From contig CAXXDW010000006.1 of NCBI GenBank assembly GCA_963665575.2, positions 1,054,001-1,118,000 on the forward strand: a DNA stretch of 64,000 nt. The letters run 5' to 3'. This document shows positions 1-7,806 of this stretch, one piece after another (the stretch's first letter is position 1; every line of letters starts with the position of its first letter). The DNA is from Rariloculus sp963665575 (lineage in GTDB: Bacteria > Pseudomonadota > Gammaproteobacteria > Steroidobacterales > Rariloculaceae). The notes under the pieces were generated by a model. The model was not told where the DNA came from. It worked only from the letters and a program-made list of their open reading frames with translations, and did no database searches. The position numbers and the translations under genes are program-made.

Positions 1-885
1 TTGAACGGCGTCAGACCGGATATCGTGCACGTGCACTCGCGGCGCGGCGCCGATCTCTTTGCGGGTCTCGCCTGTCTCGCCGAGGGGCTGCCGGCGGTCC
101 TGACGCGCCGGGTCGACAACCCGGAGCCTGCGTTCTGGGCGCGCTTCAAGTACCGGCCCTACCGCTCGATCGTCGCGATCTCGCGCGCCGTCGAGGCGCA
201 ATTGACGGGCAGGGCCGGACTCGAGCCGACGCGAGTCAGGAAAATTCCAAGTGCCGTGAATCCGCACGAGTTTCTTCCGGACCGGACCGCACGTGCCCGG
301 CTGCTCGCCGAGTTCGCGTTGCCGGACGATGCGTTCGTTGCGGCGGTCTCGGCACAGCTCATCAAGCGCAAGGGACACGATGTGTTGCTGGCCTGCCTGC
401 CGGAGCTTGTACGACGGCACTCGGAACTCAGGGTCGTGTGTTTCGGCGACGGGCCGCTCAAGCGGCGCCTGCGGCACAGGATCGACGCGCTGGCGCTTGG
501 CCGTCATGTGCAGCTTACGGGGTTCCGCCGCGATCTGCCCTCGCTTCTGCCCGGCGTTGACGTGCTCGTGCATCCGGCGCGGCGCGAAGGGCTTGGCGTC
601 GCATTGCTCGAAGCGATGAGCTCGGGCGTACCGGTCGTCGCTTCAGCCGTCGGGGGCATCGTCGATGTCGTGGAGCCCGGGGTCGAAGGGCTGCTCGTTC
701 CGCCTGATGACGCGCCGGAACTCCGCGCAGCACTCGAGCGGATCATCGGCGACGCGCGCTTGCGCAAGCGCATGGGCATTGCCGGCAGGACCCGCGTGCA
801 GCGGGAGTTTTCTGTCGGACTCATGACCGAGCGTTATCTCGATCTCTACCGCGACGTGCTCGCGGGCGCGCATGCAACTGTCTGA
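1..885 (+). CDS. Glycosyltransferase family 4 (5' end cut by window)
   Basis: This encodes a GT-B fold glycosyltransferase of family 4 that probably transfers a sugar from a nucleotide-sugar donor onto a lipid or LPS acceptor at the cytoplasmic face. The visible 294 residues include a conserved HxH near the start (DIVHVHSRRG) and the family 4 donor-site region HPARREGLGVALLEAMSSG, where the two glutamates of the EX7E motif bind the nucleotide sugar. Full-length members have about 350 to 380 residues. The reading frame is open at base 1, so the TTG there is probably not the true start and the N-terminal domain is incomplete. The acceptor cannot be deduced from sequence. The gene is followed 38 bases later by pncC on the same strand. 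Confidence 0.85.
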   Translation: MNGVRPDIVHVHSRRGADLFAGLACLAEGLPAVLTRRVDNPEPAFWARFKYRPYRSIVAISRAVEAQLTGRAGLEPTRVRKIPSAVNPHEFLPDRTARARLLAEFALPDDAFVAAVSAQLIKRKGHDVLLACLPELVRRHSELRVVCFGDGPLKRRLRHRIDALALGRHVQLTGFRRDLPSLLPGVDVLVHPARREGLGVALLEAMSSGVPVVASAVGGIVDVVEPGVEGLLVPPDDAPELRAALERIIGDARLRKRMGIAGRTRVQREFSVGLMTERYLDLYRDVLAGAHATV

Positions 886-923
886 CGGTCGAGTGCCGCT
901 GCCGAATCCGCGGATCCAACCGC

Positions 924-1436
924 GTGCCGATCCTCATGCGACCGACTGACCCCGAACTCGCCGAACTCGCGGCCCGACTCGGCCGCACGCTCGTCGCCCG
1001 AAACTGGACCGCGTGCACCGCGGAATCGTGCACGGGTGGCTGGATCGCCAAGGTCATGACGGACGTGCCGGGCAGCAGCGCCTGGTTCGGGACCGGGTTC
1101 GTGACCTACGCGAACGACGCCAAGATGGGTCTGTTGGAGGTGCCGGCTGACGTGCTCGAGGCGCACGGCGCGGTCAGCGAGCCGGTCGTCGTCGCGATGG
1201 CGGAAGCGGCGCGTTCGCAAACCGGCGCGGATCTGGCCGTTGCGGTCAGCGGCGTTGCCGGACCGGACGGCGGCACGGCCGAGAAGCCCGTCGGTACGGT
1301 CTGGTTCGCCTGGGCCGGTCCGGATCGCACGCGTGCCGAGCGGCGGCAATTGCCGGGCGATCGCGAGCGGATTCGCAGGCTCGCGGTCGAATGCGCGCTC
1401 AAGGGACTGCTCATCGAAACCGGGGCCGATGCCTGA
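924..1436 (+). CDS. pncC: Nicotinamide-nucleotide amidohydrolase (CinA C-terminal domain)
   Basis: The 170-residue product matches the stand-alone CinA C-terminal (PncC) family, which deamidates nicotinamide mononucleotide to nicotinic acid mononucleotide in the pyridine nucleotide salvage cycle. Visible family signatures are TAESCTGGWIA near residue 32, a FGTGFVTYAND segment and AVSGVAGPDGGTAEKPVGT around residues 109 to 127. The start is GTG at 924. Position just upstream of recA, with thpR between, recalls the enteric pncC-recA arrangement, which supports the call. The N-terminal molybdopterin-binding-like domain of full CinA proteins is absent, as is normal for PncC. Confidence 0.93.
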   Translation: MPILMRPTDPELAELAARLGRTLVARNWTACTAESCTGGWIAKVMTDVPGSSAWFGTGFVTYANDAKMGLLEVPADVLEAHGAVSEPVVVAMAEAARSQTGADLAVAVSGVAGPDGGTAEKPVGTVWFAWAGPDRTRAERRQLPGDRERIRRLAVECALKGLLIETGADA

Positions 1437-1570
1437 TCCGGGAGGCTGCGCCGTCGAAATTCGCCGCTGCAAGACCGCTCTCGTTCGCCCCTTCGGCCAG
1501 TTCCTGCAACCCAGGTTCCCGGGCTTGCGATTCATCGGCATGGCGGGCTGCTCATCGCTGCAGCGGGACG

Positions 1571-2119
1571 ATGAGTAGCGCGTCACGCGCCGAGGACGGC
1601 CGAGGCAGTCCGCGACGGCGCCGCGTGTTCTTCGCGCTCTGGCCGGACGAAGCGACTCGCTCCGCTCTCGCCAGAGCCACGCGGCGCGCCGTGCGTGCGG
1701 CGGGCGGCCGGGCGACGCGTCCGGAAAACCTTCACATCACCATGGCGTTTCTCGGTGGACTGACACCGGTCGAACTCGACAGGGCCCGCGATGTTCCGCC
1801 CATCGGGACCGGCCCCTTCGAACTCACCCTCGACACGCTCGGGCACTGGGCCCGGCCACGGATCCTGTGGCTCGCGGCGTCTGTGAGGCCCGACGCACTC
1901 ATGACGCTCGAGCGGTCCTTGTGGGAGGGACTCGTCGCGCGCGGTTTCAAACGGGAAAAGAAGGTTTTCACGCCGCACGTGACGCTCTGCCGGCGCGCTC
2001 GAGCGGTCGCCGAAGCGGTCAAGCCCGTGCACTGGCGGGCCGAACGGCTGACGCTTCTCGAGTCCGTACCCGTCGAGCGCGGCGTGCGCTACGAACCGGT
2101 CGAAGACTGGCCGCTTTGA
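1571..2119 (+). CDS. thpR: RNA 2',3'-cyclic phosphodiesterase (2H family)
   Basis: A 2H phosphoesterase of the LigT/ThpR type that opens RNA 2',3'-cyclic phosphates and can reversibly join 2'-5' RNA ends. Both catalytic HxT motifs are present: HITMAFLG near residue 54 and HVTLCR near residue 137. The reading frame is open from 1391, but the first 60 codons are arginine- and serine-rich and overlap pncC. The ATG at 1571 gives 182 residues, close to the family's usual 175 to 190. The segment RRRRVFFALWPDE is the usual N-terminal strand. Confidence 0.9.
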   Translation: MSSASRAEDGRGSPRRRRVFFALWPDEATRSALARATRRAVRAAGGRATRPENLHITMAFLGGLTPVELDRARDVPPIGTGPFELTLDTLGHWARPRILWLAASVRPDALMTLERSLWEGLVARGFKREKKVFTPHVTLCRRARAVAEAVKPVHWRAERLTLLESVPVERGVRYEPVEDWPL

Positions 2120-2218
2120 AGGCGCGCGCCACGTGTTGAGGGCGTTCCGGCGGCTAAAGTTCCCGCAGCTCGAATCATGGCGTTTCGCGGTGAATTTCCG
2201 GCTGAATGCGGGCCCTAT

Positions 2219-2235
2219 CTGTGAAATAATCACAG
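2219..2235 (+). promoter_or_regulatory. Palindrome upstream of recA (candidate operator)
   Basis: CTGTGA-AATAA-TCACAG is a perfect 6-bp inverted repeat with a 5-bp spacer, 45 bases before the recA ATG. Position and symmetry suggest a regulatory site. It resembles but does not equal the enteric LexA box (CTGT-N8-ACAG), having nine rather than eight bases between CTGT and ACAG, and it is one base short of a CRP-type TGTGA-N6-TCACA site. Which protein binds is unknown. Confidence 0.45.
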
Positions 2236-2280
2236 TGCTCGGGTTTCCCTTCACCGCCGATACGAACCGGACCAAATACT

Positions 2281-3327
2281 ATGGACGACAACCGCAAACG
2301 GGCACTTGCTGCCGCGCTCGGGCAGATCGAAAAACAGTTCGGCAAGGGTTCGGTCATGCGTCTCGGCGACTCGATCGCGACACGCGAGTTCGAGGTCGTC
2401 TCGACGGGCTCGCTGGGTCTGGACGTCGCGCTCGGTATCGGCGGATTGCCGCGCGGCCGAGTGGTCGAGATTTACGGGCCCGAGGCGTCGGGCAAGACGA
2501 CGCTGACGCTGCAAGTCGTCGCGGAAATCCAGCGCCTGGGCGGCACGGCGGCGTTCGTCGACGCCGAGCACGCCCTCGACCCGGGCTACGCCGAAAATGT
2601 CGGCGTCAACGTCGACGATCTGCTGATCTCACAGCCGGATACGGGCGAGCAGGCGCTTGAGATCACCGACATGCTGGTCCGGTCGGGGGCCGTCGACACC
2701 GTCGTCGTCGATTCGGTCGCGGCGCTGACGCCGAAGGCCGAGATCGAGGGCGAAATGGGCGATTCGCACGTGGGGCTGCAGGCGCGGCTGATGTCGCAGG
2801 CCCTGCGCAAGCTTACGGCGAACATCAAGCGCTCCAATTGCCTCGTAATCTTCATCAACCAGATACGCATGAAGATCGGCGTGATGTTCGGCAGCCCGGA
2901 AACGACGACGGGCGGCAACGCGCTCAAGTTCTACTCGTCCGTAAGGCTCGACATCCGCCGTATCGGCGCGATCAAGAAGGGCGACGAGATCCTCGGCAAC
3001 GAAACGCGCGTCAAGGTCGTCAAGAACAAGGTGGCGCCGCCGTTCAGGAAGGCCGAGTTCGAGATCCTGTACGGCCACGGCATCTCTCGCGAAGGCGAAA
3101 TCATCGACCACGGCGTCCAGCAGGGCATCGTCGACAAGTCCGGGTCCTGGTACAGCTACAACGGCGACCGGGTCGGCCAGGGCAAGGAAAACGCGCGCGA
3201 GTTTCTCATCGAGCATCCCGACGTCGCTGCTGAAATCGAAGCGCAGATCAGGAACAGGCTCCTGCCCGGAACCGTCCTGACCGAAGTACCGTCGACCGAA
3301 GAGGACGCGAAGCGCAAGCAAGCCTAG
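2281..3327 (+). CDS. recA: Recombinase A
   Basis: RecA forms filaments on single-stranded DNA, catalyses strand exchange in recombinational repair and stimulates LexA self-cleavage in the SOS response. The 348-residue length is typical. The Walker A motif GPEASGKT lies at residues 66 to 73, and the conserved NQIRMKIGVMFG region and the L2-loop region with ETTTGGNALKF are intact. The ATG at 2281 starts the usual DDNRKRALAAAL N-terminus. The acidic and lysine-rich C-terminal tail is present. recX follows 40 bases downstream, which is the standard RecA and RecA-inhibitor pairing. A palindrome 45 bases upstream may be its operator. Confidence 0.99.
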   Translation: MDDNRKRALAAALGQIEKQFGKGSVMRLGDSIATREFEVVSTGSLGLDVALGIGGLPRGRVVEIYGPEASGKTTLTLQVVAEIQRLGGTAAFVDAEHALDPGYAENVGVNVDDLLISQPDTGEQALEITDMLVRSGAVDTVVVDSVAALTPKAEIEGEMGDSHVGLQARLMSQALRKLTANIKRSNCLVIFINQIRMKIGVMFGSPETTTGGNALKFYSSVRLDIRRIGAIKKGDEILGNETRVKVVKNKVAPPFRKAEFEILYGHGISREGEIIDHGVQQGIVDKSGSWYSYNGDRVGQGKENAREFLIEHPDVAAEIEAQIRNRLLPGTVLTEVPSTEEDAKRKQA

Positions 3328-3367
3328 CGGTCCCTGGCAGGCCCCGCTTCGCACACGCAAGGATTAG

Positions 3368-3826
3368 ATGGCGCTCGACAGGCCCGCTTGCAGAAAGCTC
3401 TCCCTCGACCTGCTCGCTCGCCGCGAGCACAGCCGCCGCGAACTTGAGCGAAAGCTCGACAAACGCGGTTTTCCCGGCAGCCTGATCGACGAAACGCTCG
3501 ATGAGCTCGAAGGGACCGGCGCGCTTTCCTCGCGGCGATTCGCCGAGAGCTTCGTCACCGCACGGGCGGGCAAGGGGCACGGCCCCCTTCGCATTCGCGC
3601 CGACCTGTCAAAGCGCGGCGTTGCTGCGAGCGACTTTGAGGACCTGTTGCACGACGGGTCGATCGATTGGTCTGCGATCGCGCGCAGGGCCAGAGCCAAA
3701 CGTTTCGGCCGCGACGCGCCGGCTGATTACGCCGGGCGCGCAAGGCAGGCCCGCTTCCTGCAATACCGCGGCTTCGACATGGACCAGATCAACGCGGCAC
3801 TGGATATTGACGGCGATTCGGATTAG
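3368..3826 (+). CDS. recX: Regulatory protein RecX
   Basis: RecX limits RecA filament extension and coprotease activity. The 152-residue protein has the repeated three-helix RecX fold. Recognisable elements are LLARREHSRRELERKL near residue 16 and LDELEGTGALSSRRFAESFV near residue 42, followed by the second and third tandem repeats ending in ARQARFLQYRGFDMDQI. Its place immediately after recA and before alaS is conserved in Gammaproteobacteria. No anomaly is seen. Confidence 0.95.
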   Translation: MALDRPACRKLSLDLLARREHSRRELERKLDKRGFPGSLIDETLDELEGTGALSSRRFAESFVTARAGKGHGPLRIRADLSKRGVAASDFEDLLHDGSIDWSAIARRARAKRFGRDAPADYAGRARQARFLQYRGFDMDQINAALDIDGDSD

Positions 3827-3893
3827 CGTGCCGCACTCTCGGATTGCGATGTAATCTGTGCAACGGGCCACGAGGTCCGTGTGTGTTGTCGAT

Positions 3894-6572
3894 ATGAGTC
3901 ACTCAAGCAAAGAACTGCGCACGGCGTTCCTCCACTACTTCGCGGAGCGCGGTCATGAAATCGTGCCGAGTTCGCCGCTGGTCCCGGCGAACGACCCGAC
4001 GCTGCTGTTTACGAACTCCGGAATGGTCCAGTTCAAGGACGTGTTCCTCGGCCGCGAATCGCGCGCCTCGCAGCGGGCAGTGACCTCACAGCGCTGCTTG
4101 CGGGCCGGAGGCAAGCACAACGACCTCGAAAACGTCGGCTACACCGACAGGCATCTCACGTTCTTCGAGATGCTCGGCAACTTCAGCTTCGGCGATTACT
4201 TCAAGCGCGACGCGATCCGTTTCGCCTGGGAGTTCATGACCGGCGTGCTCGGTCTGCCGCCCGAGCGCCTCTGGTGCACGGTCTATCTCGACGACGACGA
4301 AGCCGCATCCCTCTGGCTCGACGACATCGGTATCGACAAACGCCGCTTCGCCCGCATCGGCGCGGACGAGAACTTCTGGTCCATGGGCGACACGGGGCCT
4401 TGCGGGCCGTGTTCGGAGATCTTCTACGATCACGGCGAGGGCGTGCCGGGCGGGCCGCCGGGTTCGCCGGATGCCGAGGGCGACCGCTACGTCGAGGTCT
4501 GGAACCTCGTCTTCATGCAGTTCGACCGCAATGCCGAGGGCAAACTCACGCCGCTGCCGAAGCCGTCGGTCGACACGGGAATGGGGCTCGAACGGCTTTC
4601 GGCCGTCATGCAGGGCGTGACTTCCGTCTACGACACGGATCTCTTCCGGAATCTCATCGAAGCGGCGGCCGCGGCAACCGACACCAGGGACCTCGCGAGT
4701 AACTCCCTCAGAGTCATCGTCGATCACATCCGCGCCTGCTCGTTTCTGATCGTCGACGGCGTACTGCCCGGCAACGAGGGCCGCGGCTACGTGCTGCGCC
4801 GGATCATCCGCCGTGCCCTGCGGCACGGGCACAAGCTCGGCGTCGAGGAGCCGTTCTTCCATTCGCTCGTGGCGAGCCTCGATGCCGAGATGGGGCAGGC
4901 GTATCCCGAACTCACGGAACATCGCGCGCACGTCGAGCGAGTGCTGTTGCAGGAGGAGGAGCGGTTCGCGGAGACGCTCGCCAAGGGCATGCGTCTGCTC
5001 GAGGGCGTCATCGCCGATCTGCCGGGCGGCGCGGCGCTGCCCGGCGAGACGGTCTTCAGGCTCTACGACACCTATGGATTCCCCGAGGACCTGACGGCCG
5101 ACATTGCGCGGGAGCGGGGGCTTAGCGTGGACCGCGAAGGGTTCGAGCACGCGATGAAGGGGCAGCGCACGCGGTCGAGGCGCGCGAGCCGTTTTGAGGC
5201 GCTCGCCAATGACTTGCCGTCGCTGAGCGAGGAGACTGAGTTTCTGGGCTACGAGTGTCTTGAGGCGGACGGTGAGATCGTCGCGCTCTTCGATGGTGAG
5301 GCGAATCCGGTCGAGCGGCTCAGCGCGGGCGACACCGGCATCGTCGTACTCGACCGTACGCCGTTCTATGCGGAGAGTGGCGGGCAGGTTGGCGATACTG
5401 GTCGTTTGTCGGGCGGCGCTGGAGGTTTGTCGGGCGATGCCGATCGTTTGGTCGGCGACACTGGCAACCTGTCCGGCGACGCCGACCGCCAGTCCGGCGT
5501 GGCGGCCGAGTTTCGCGTCTCGGACACACGCAAGCTCGACGCGGCGCACGGACACATCGGCTCGCTTGCCTCGGGCGAGCTTGCGGTCGGCGCCAGCGTC
5601 AGCGCAACGGTCGATTCCGTGCGGCGCGCGGCCACCGTCCTGAACCATTCGGCGACGCACCTGTTGCATGCCGCACTGCGCGAGGTCCTGGGCTCGCACG
5701 TGCAACAGAAGGGTTCGCTGGTCGCGCCGGACCGGTTGCGCTTCGATTTCTCGCATTACGAACCCGTCAGCGGCGACGAACTCGAGCAGATCGAGGCGCT
5801 CGTCAACGAGCAGATCCGCCTCAACACCGCAGCCGATACGCGCGTTTTGCCTTTCGACGAAGCGATCGCTGCCGGCGCGATCGCGTTCTTCGGCGACAAG
5901 TACGGCGACGACGTGAGGGTGCTGACCCTCGGCGAGTTCTCGACGGAACTCTGCGGCGGCACGCACGTGAGCCGCGCTGGCGACATTGGGCTCTTCAAGA
6001 TCACGTCGGAATCGGGGATCGCCGCGGGCCAGCGGCGTATCGAAGCCGTCACCGGACGCGGAGCGCTCGCTTGGGTCCACGCGGGCGAGACCGTGCTCCG
6101 GGACGTGGCCGGACTCGTCAAGGGCGGCCGCGACGATGTCCGGGACAAGGTGGCCCAGATCATCGAACGCGCAAGGAAACTCGAACGCGAGGTCGCGAAG
6201 CTCAAGAGCCGGCTCGCTACCGGCGGCGGCAGGGACCTGCTCGACGAGACCGAGAACGTCAACGGCGTGCAACTGCTCGTGGCACGGCTCGACGGCGCCG
6301 ACGTCAAGGCGCTGCGAAGTGCCGCCGACCGGCTCAAGGACAAGCTCGGTTCCGGCGTCGTCGTGCTCGGCAGCGTCGAGGGGAGCAAGGTCTACCTCGT
6401 AGCCGGCGTAACCAAGGACCTGACCGACCGGCTCCACGCCGGCAAGCTCATCAAGCCCGTTGCCGAGCGCGTCGGTGGCAGCGGCGGCGGCCGCCCGGAC
6501 TTCGCCCAGGCTGGCGGGACCCTGCCGGATAAGCTCGACGACGCGCTCGCACTCGTCAAGACCTCGCTCTGA
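3894..6572 (+). CDS. alaS: Alanine--tRNA ligase with a five-unit repeat insertion
   Basis: AlaS charges tRNA-Ala and edits misacylated Ser or Gly. The ATG at 3894 (MSHSSKELRTAFLHYF) gives 892 residues; an in-frame GTG at 3858 is less likely. The class II catalytic core is seen at FTNSGMVQFKDVFLG and in the GDTGPCGPCSEIFYD region. The editing-domain zinc ligands are at NHSATHLLHAAL and ELCGGTHVSRAG, and the C-terminal C-Ala domain is glycine-rich. Directly after the conserved AESGGQVGDTG segment of the editing domain sits an unusual insertion of five 7-residue repeats of pattern G-D/G-T/A-G/D-x-L-S, encoded by five 21-bp units at 5391-5495. The insertion keeps frame, so the enzyme is probably functional. 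Confidence 0.98.
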   Translation: MSHSSKELRTAFLHYFAERGHEIVPSSPLVPANDPTLLFTNSGMVQFKDVFLGRESRASQRAVTSQRCLRAGGKHNDLENVGYTDRHLTFFEMLGNFSFGDYFKRDAIRFAWEFMTGVLGLPPERLWCTVYLDDDEAASLWLDDIGIDKRRFARIGADENFWSMGDTGPCGPCSEIFYDHGEGVPGGPPGSPDAEGDRYVEVWNLVFMQFDRNAEGKLTPLPKPSVDTGMGLERLSAVMQGVTSVYDTDLFRNLIEAAAAATDTRDLASNSLRVIVDHIRACSFLIVDGVLPGNEGRGYVLRRIIRRALRHGHKLGVEEPFFHSLVASLDAEMGQAYPELTEHRAHVERVLLQEEERFAETLAKGMRLLEGVIADLPGGAALPGETVFRLYDTYGFPEDLTADIARERGLSVDREGFEHAMKGQRTRSRRASRFEALANDLPSLSEETEFLGYECLEADGEIVALFDGEANPVERLSAGDTGIVVLDRTPFYAESGGQVGDTGRLSGGAGGLSGDADRLVGDTGNLSGDADRQSGVAAEFRVSDTRKLDAAHGHIGSLASGELAVGASVSATVDSVRRAATVLNHSATHLLHAALREVLGSHVQQKGSLVAPDRLRFDFSHYEPVSGDELEQIEALVNEQIRLNTAADTRVLPFDEAIAAGAIAFFGDKYGDDVRVLTLGEFSTELCGGTHVSRAGDIGLFKITSESGIAAGQRRIEAVTGRGALAWVHAGETVLRDVAGLVKGGRDDVRDKVAQIIERARKLEREVAKLKSRLATGGGRDLLDETENVNGVQLLVARLDGADVKALRSAADRLKDKLGSGVVVLGSVEGSKVYLVAGVTKDLTDRLHAGKLIKPVAERVGGSGGGRPDFAQAGGTLPDKLDDALALVKTSL
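5391..5495 (+). repeat. Five 21-bp tandem repeats inside alaS
   Basis: Five consecutive 21-base units each begin GGCG: 5391, 5412, 5433, 5454 and 5475. They encode GDTGRLS, GGAGGLS, GDADRLV, GDTGNLS and GDADRQS. The unit length is a multiple of three, so copy-number change would leave the frame intact. The units have diverged from each other, so the expansion is not very recent. Confidence 0.9.
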
Positions 6573-6775
6573 GCCACCCGCGGCGCCTCGCCGCTACACC
6601 CCAGCGGACCGCACAAGCCGGGAAACCGGCCAGCCAGCACGGAAATGCTTTACACTGGTTTCAGTGAAGTGCGCTCTCGCCAGTGCGCTTCACAGGGGGG
6701 ACCGGCCAATTCATAAAACGAAAACGGCGGCCGGCCTTGCCAAGGACAACCCGTAGACCAAGAAGGAGTTTGGCT

Positions 6776-6991
6776 ATGCTGATCTTGACCCGCAGGGTCG
6801 GGGAGACGGTGGTCATAGGCGATGACGTCACGGTGACCGTGCTGGGCGTAAAGGGCAATCAAGTCCGTCTCGGCATCAACGCGCCACGCGATGTGGCGGT
6901 GCACCGCGAGGAAATCTACGAGCGGATCAGGCGCGAGCAGACCGAAGAAGAGTCAGAGCGACCGCAACGCGTCGCCGACGCGAGCCAATAG
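6776..6991 (+). CDS. csrA: Carbon storage regulator CsrA
   Basis: CsrA is a small dimeric RNA-binding protein that represses or stabilises mRNAs by binding GGA motifs near ribosome binding sites. The 71-residue product starts MLILTRRVGETVVIGDDV and contains the RNA-contact strand and helix GINAPRDVAVHREEIYERI. A strong AAGGAG ribosome binding site lies at 6763-6768, fixing the ATG at 6776 rather than the longer upstream frame. The order alaS, csrA, tRNA-Ser is the conserved gammaproteobacterial arrangement. The C-terminal tail after residue 60 is slightly longer than in enteric CsrA. Confidence 0.97.
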   Translation: MLILTRRVGETVVIGDDVTVTVLGVKGNQVRLGINAPRDVAVHREEIYERIRREQTEEESERPQRVADASQ

Positions 6992-7040
6992 CGTCGCACA
7001 CACGGTCTGAGTCTGCCTGTCCCCATTTGCTCCCGCAGCG

Positions 7041-7173
7041 GCTAGAATCACGCTGCCGGTAGCCTGCTGCCGGCGGCTTGCGGTTGGCAGGCCTCCTAGC
7101 GGAGAGGTGGCTGAGTGGCTGAAAGCGCTCCCCTGCTAAGGGAGTAAGGGTTGATAGCCCTTCGAGGGTTCGA
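7041..7173 (+). repeat. First copy of a 133-bp tRNA-containing direct repeat
   Basis: Bases 7041-7173 and 7355-7487 are near-identical direct repeats spaced 314 bases apart. The shared part runs from GCTAGAATC in the leader through GGCTTGCGGTTGGCAG into the first 73 bases of tRNA-Ser. Only a few mismatches are visible, all in the leader. The repeat ends inside the T-loop, so the first tRNA copy is broken. Confidence 0.85.
7101..7173 (+). pseudogene. Truncated tRNA-Ser(GCU) copy
   Basis: This is identical to the first 73 bases of the intact tRNA-Ser at 7415, including the acceptor 5' strand GGAGAGG, the D-arm, the GCT anticodon and the variable arm. After GGGTTCGA the sequence changes to CCCGAGCCGCG, so the 3' T-stem, the acceptor 3' strand and CCA are missing. 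It cannot fold as a tRNA. It may be the scar of an unequal duplication or of an integration event at the tRNA locus. Confidence 0.85.
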
Positions 7174-7354
7174 CCCGAGCCGCGTAGCGGCGAGGGAACG
7201 CGCAGGCGGCGAAGCCGCCGAGCGGCCCCGTAAGGGGTGAGCCGCCGCAGGCGGCGAATCATCCCGACCGACCTGCCAGCCATCAACACGTGATGGCGCC
7301 AGACTCATAGGGAGAGCCTGTCAGTCGATTGCCGAGCCGACTCCGTCTCAGGCT
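7174..7354. repeat. GC-rich hairpin spacer between the tRNA-Ser copies
   Basis: The spacer holds nested GC-rich inverted repeats: GGCGGCGAAGCCGCC, GGCCCCGTAAGGGGT and GCCGCCGCAGGCGGC, between about 7205 and 7256. They resemble REP-type extragenic palindromes. No gene is seen; open frames here are antisense to tRNA sequence. Confidence 0.5.
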
Positions 7355-7414
7355 GCTAGAATCGCGCTGCCGGCGGCCTGCTGCCGGTGGCTTGCGGTTG
7401 GCAGGCCTCCTAGC

Positions 7415-7505
7415 GGAGAGGTGGCTGAGTGGCTGAAAGCGCTCCCCTGCTAAGGGAGTAAGGGTTGATAGCCCTTCGAGGGTTCGAATCCCTCCCTCTC
7501 CGCCA
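7415..7505 (+). tRNA. tRNA-Ser(GCU)
   Basis: This is an intact 91-base class II tRNA. Acceptor strands GGAGAGG (7415-7421) and CCTCTCC (7495-7501) pair perfectly, with discriminator G and encoded CCA at 7503-7505. The anticodon loop CTGCTAA gives anticodon GCU for AGC and AGU serine codons. The long variable arm and GGTTCGAATCC T-arm are present. It corresponds to the tRNA-Ser found downstream of csrA in other Gammaproteobacteria, a common integration site for islands. Confidence 0.97.
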
Positions 7506-7507
7506 CC

Positions 7508-7523
7508 TATCTTATATAAGATA
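7508..7523. repeat. 16-bp perfect palindrome at the island's left edge
   Basis: TATCTTATATAAGATA is self-complementary and starts two bases after the tRNA CCA end. It could be a protein-binding or crossover-related site at the island junction. The remaining bases to 7806 hold no gene I can support. Confidence 0.5.
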
Positions 7524-7806
7524 TTGATACTAATAACATTGTTAGGAATGTGACGCGACGTTACCACGCACGTTCCAACATACCTTGAAACACTGCCAGA
7601 CACGGCACGCGCCTTTCAGCGACAATCGCCCTCGTTGAGTCCGGTCCGCGGTAACCGTTCCGGCGCCGGGGGATGAACTGGAATTTGGGGCCCGCAAGCC
7701 AAGGCATGAAGCCAAATGTCCGCTGGCACTGCGCCGCGATCCCCGTCCTATGCTCGGATTGCGGCCAGCAAATGTTTACTAACCCGAGGCACTCCAACAC
7801 ACACGA

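Noticed and set aside
846..1586. 246-codon minus-strand frame over pncC
   Set aside because: Antisense to pncC and the thpR leader, with no domain.
2219..2235. recA palindrome as a standard LexA or CRP site
   Set aside because: Spacing does not match either consensus exactly, so it is reported only as a candidate operator.
4086..6437. 783-codon open frame antisense to alaS
   Set aside because: It mirrors a conserved gene in GC-rich DNA, where the reverse frame lacks stops; the sequence has no family resemblance.
7283..7603. Minus-strand frame over tRNA-Ser with the sequence GGIRTLEG
   Set aside because: This is translation of the antisense of a tRNA-Ser and its flank, a common false gene in automated annotation.
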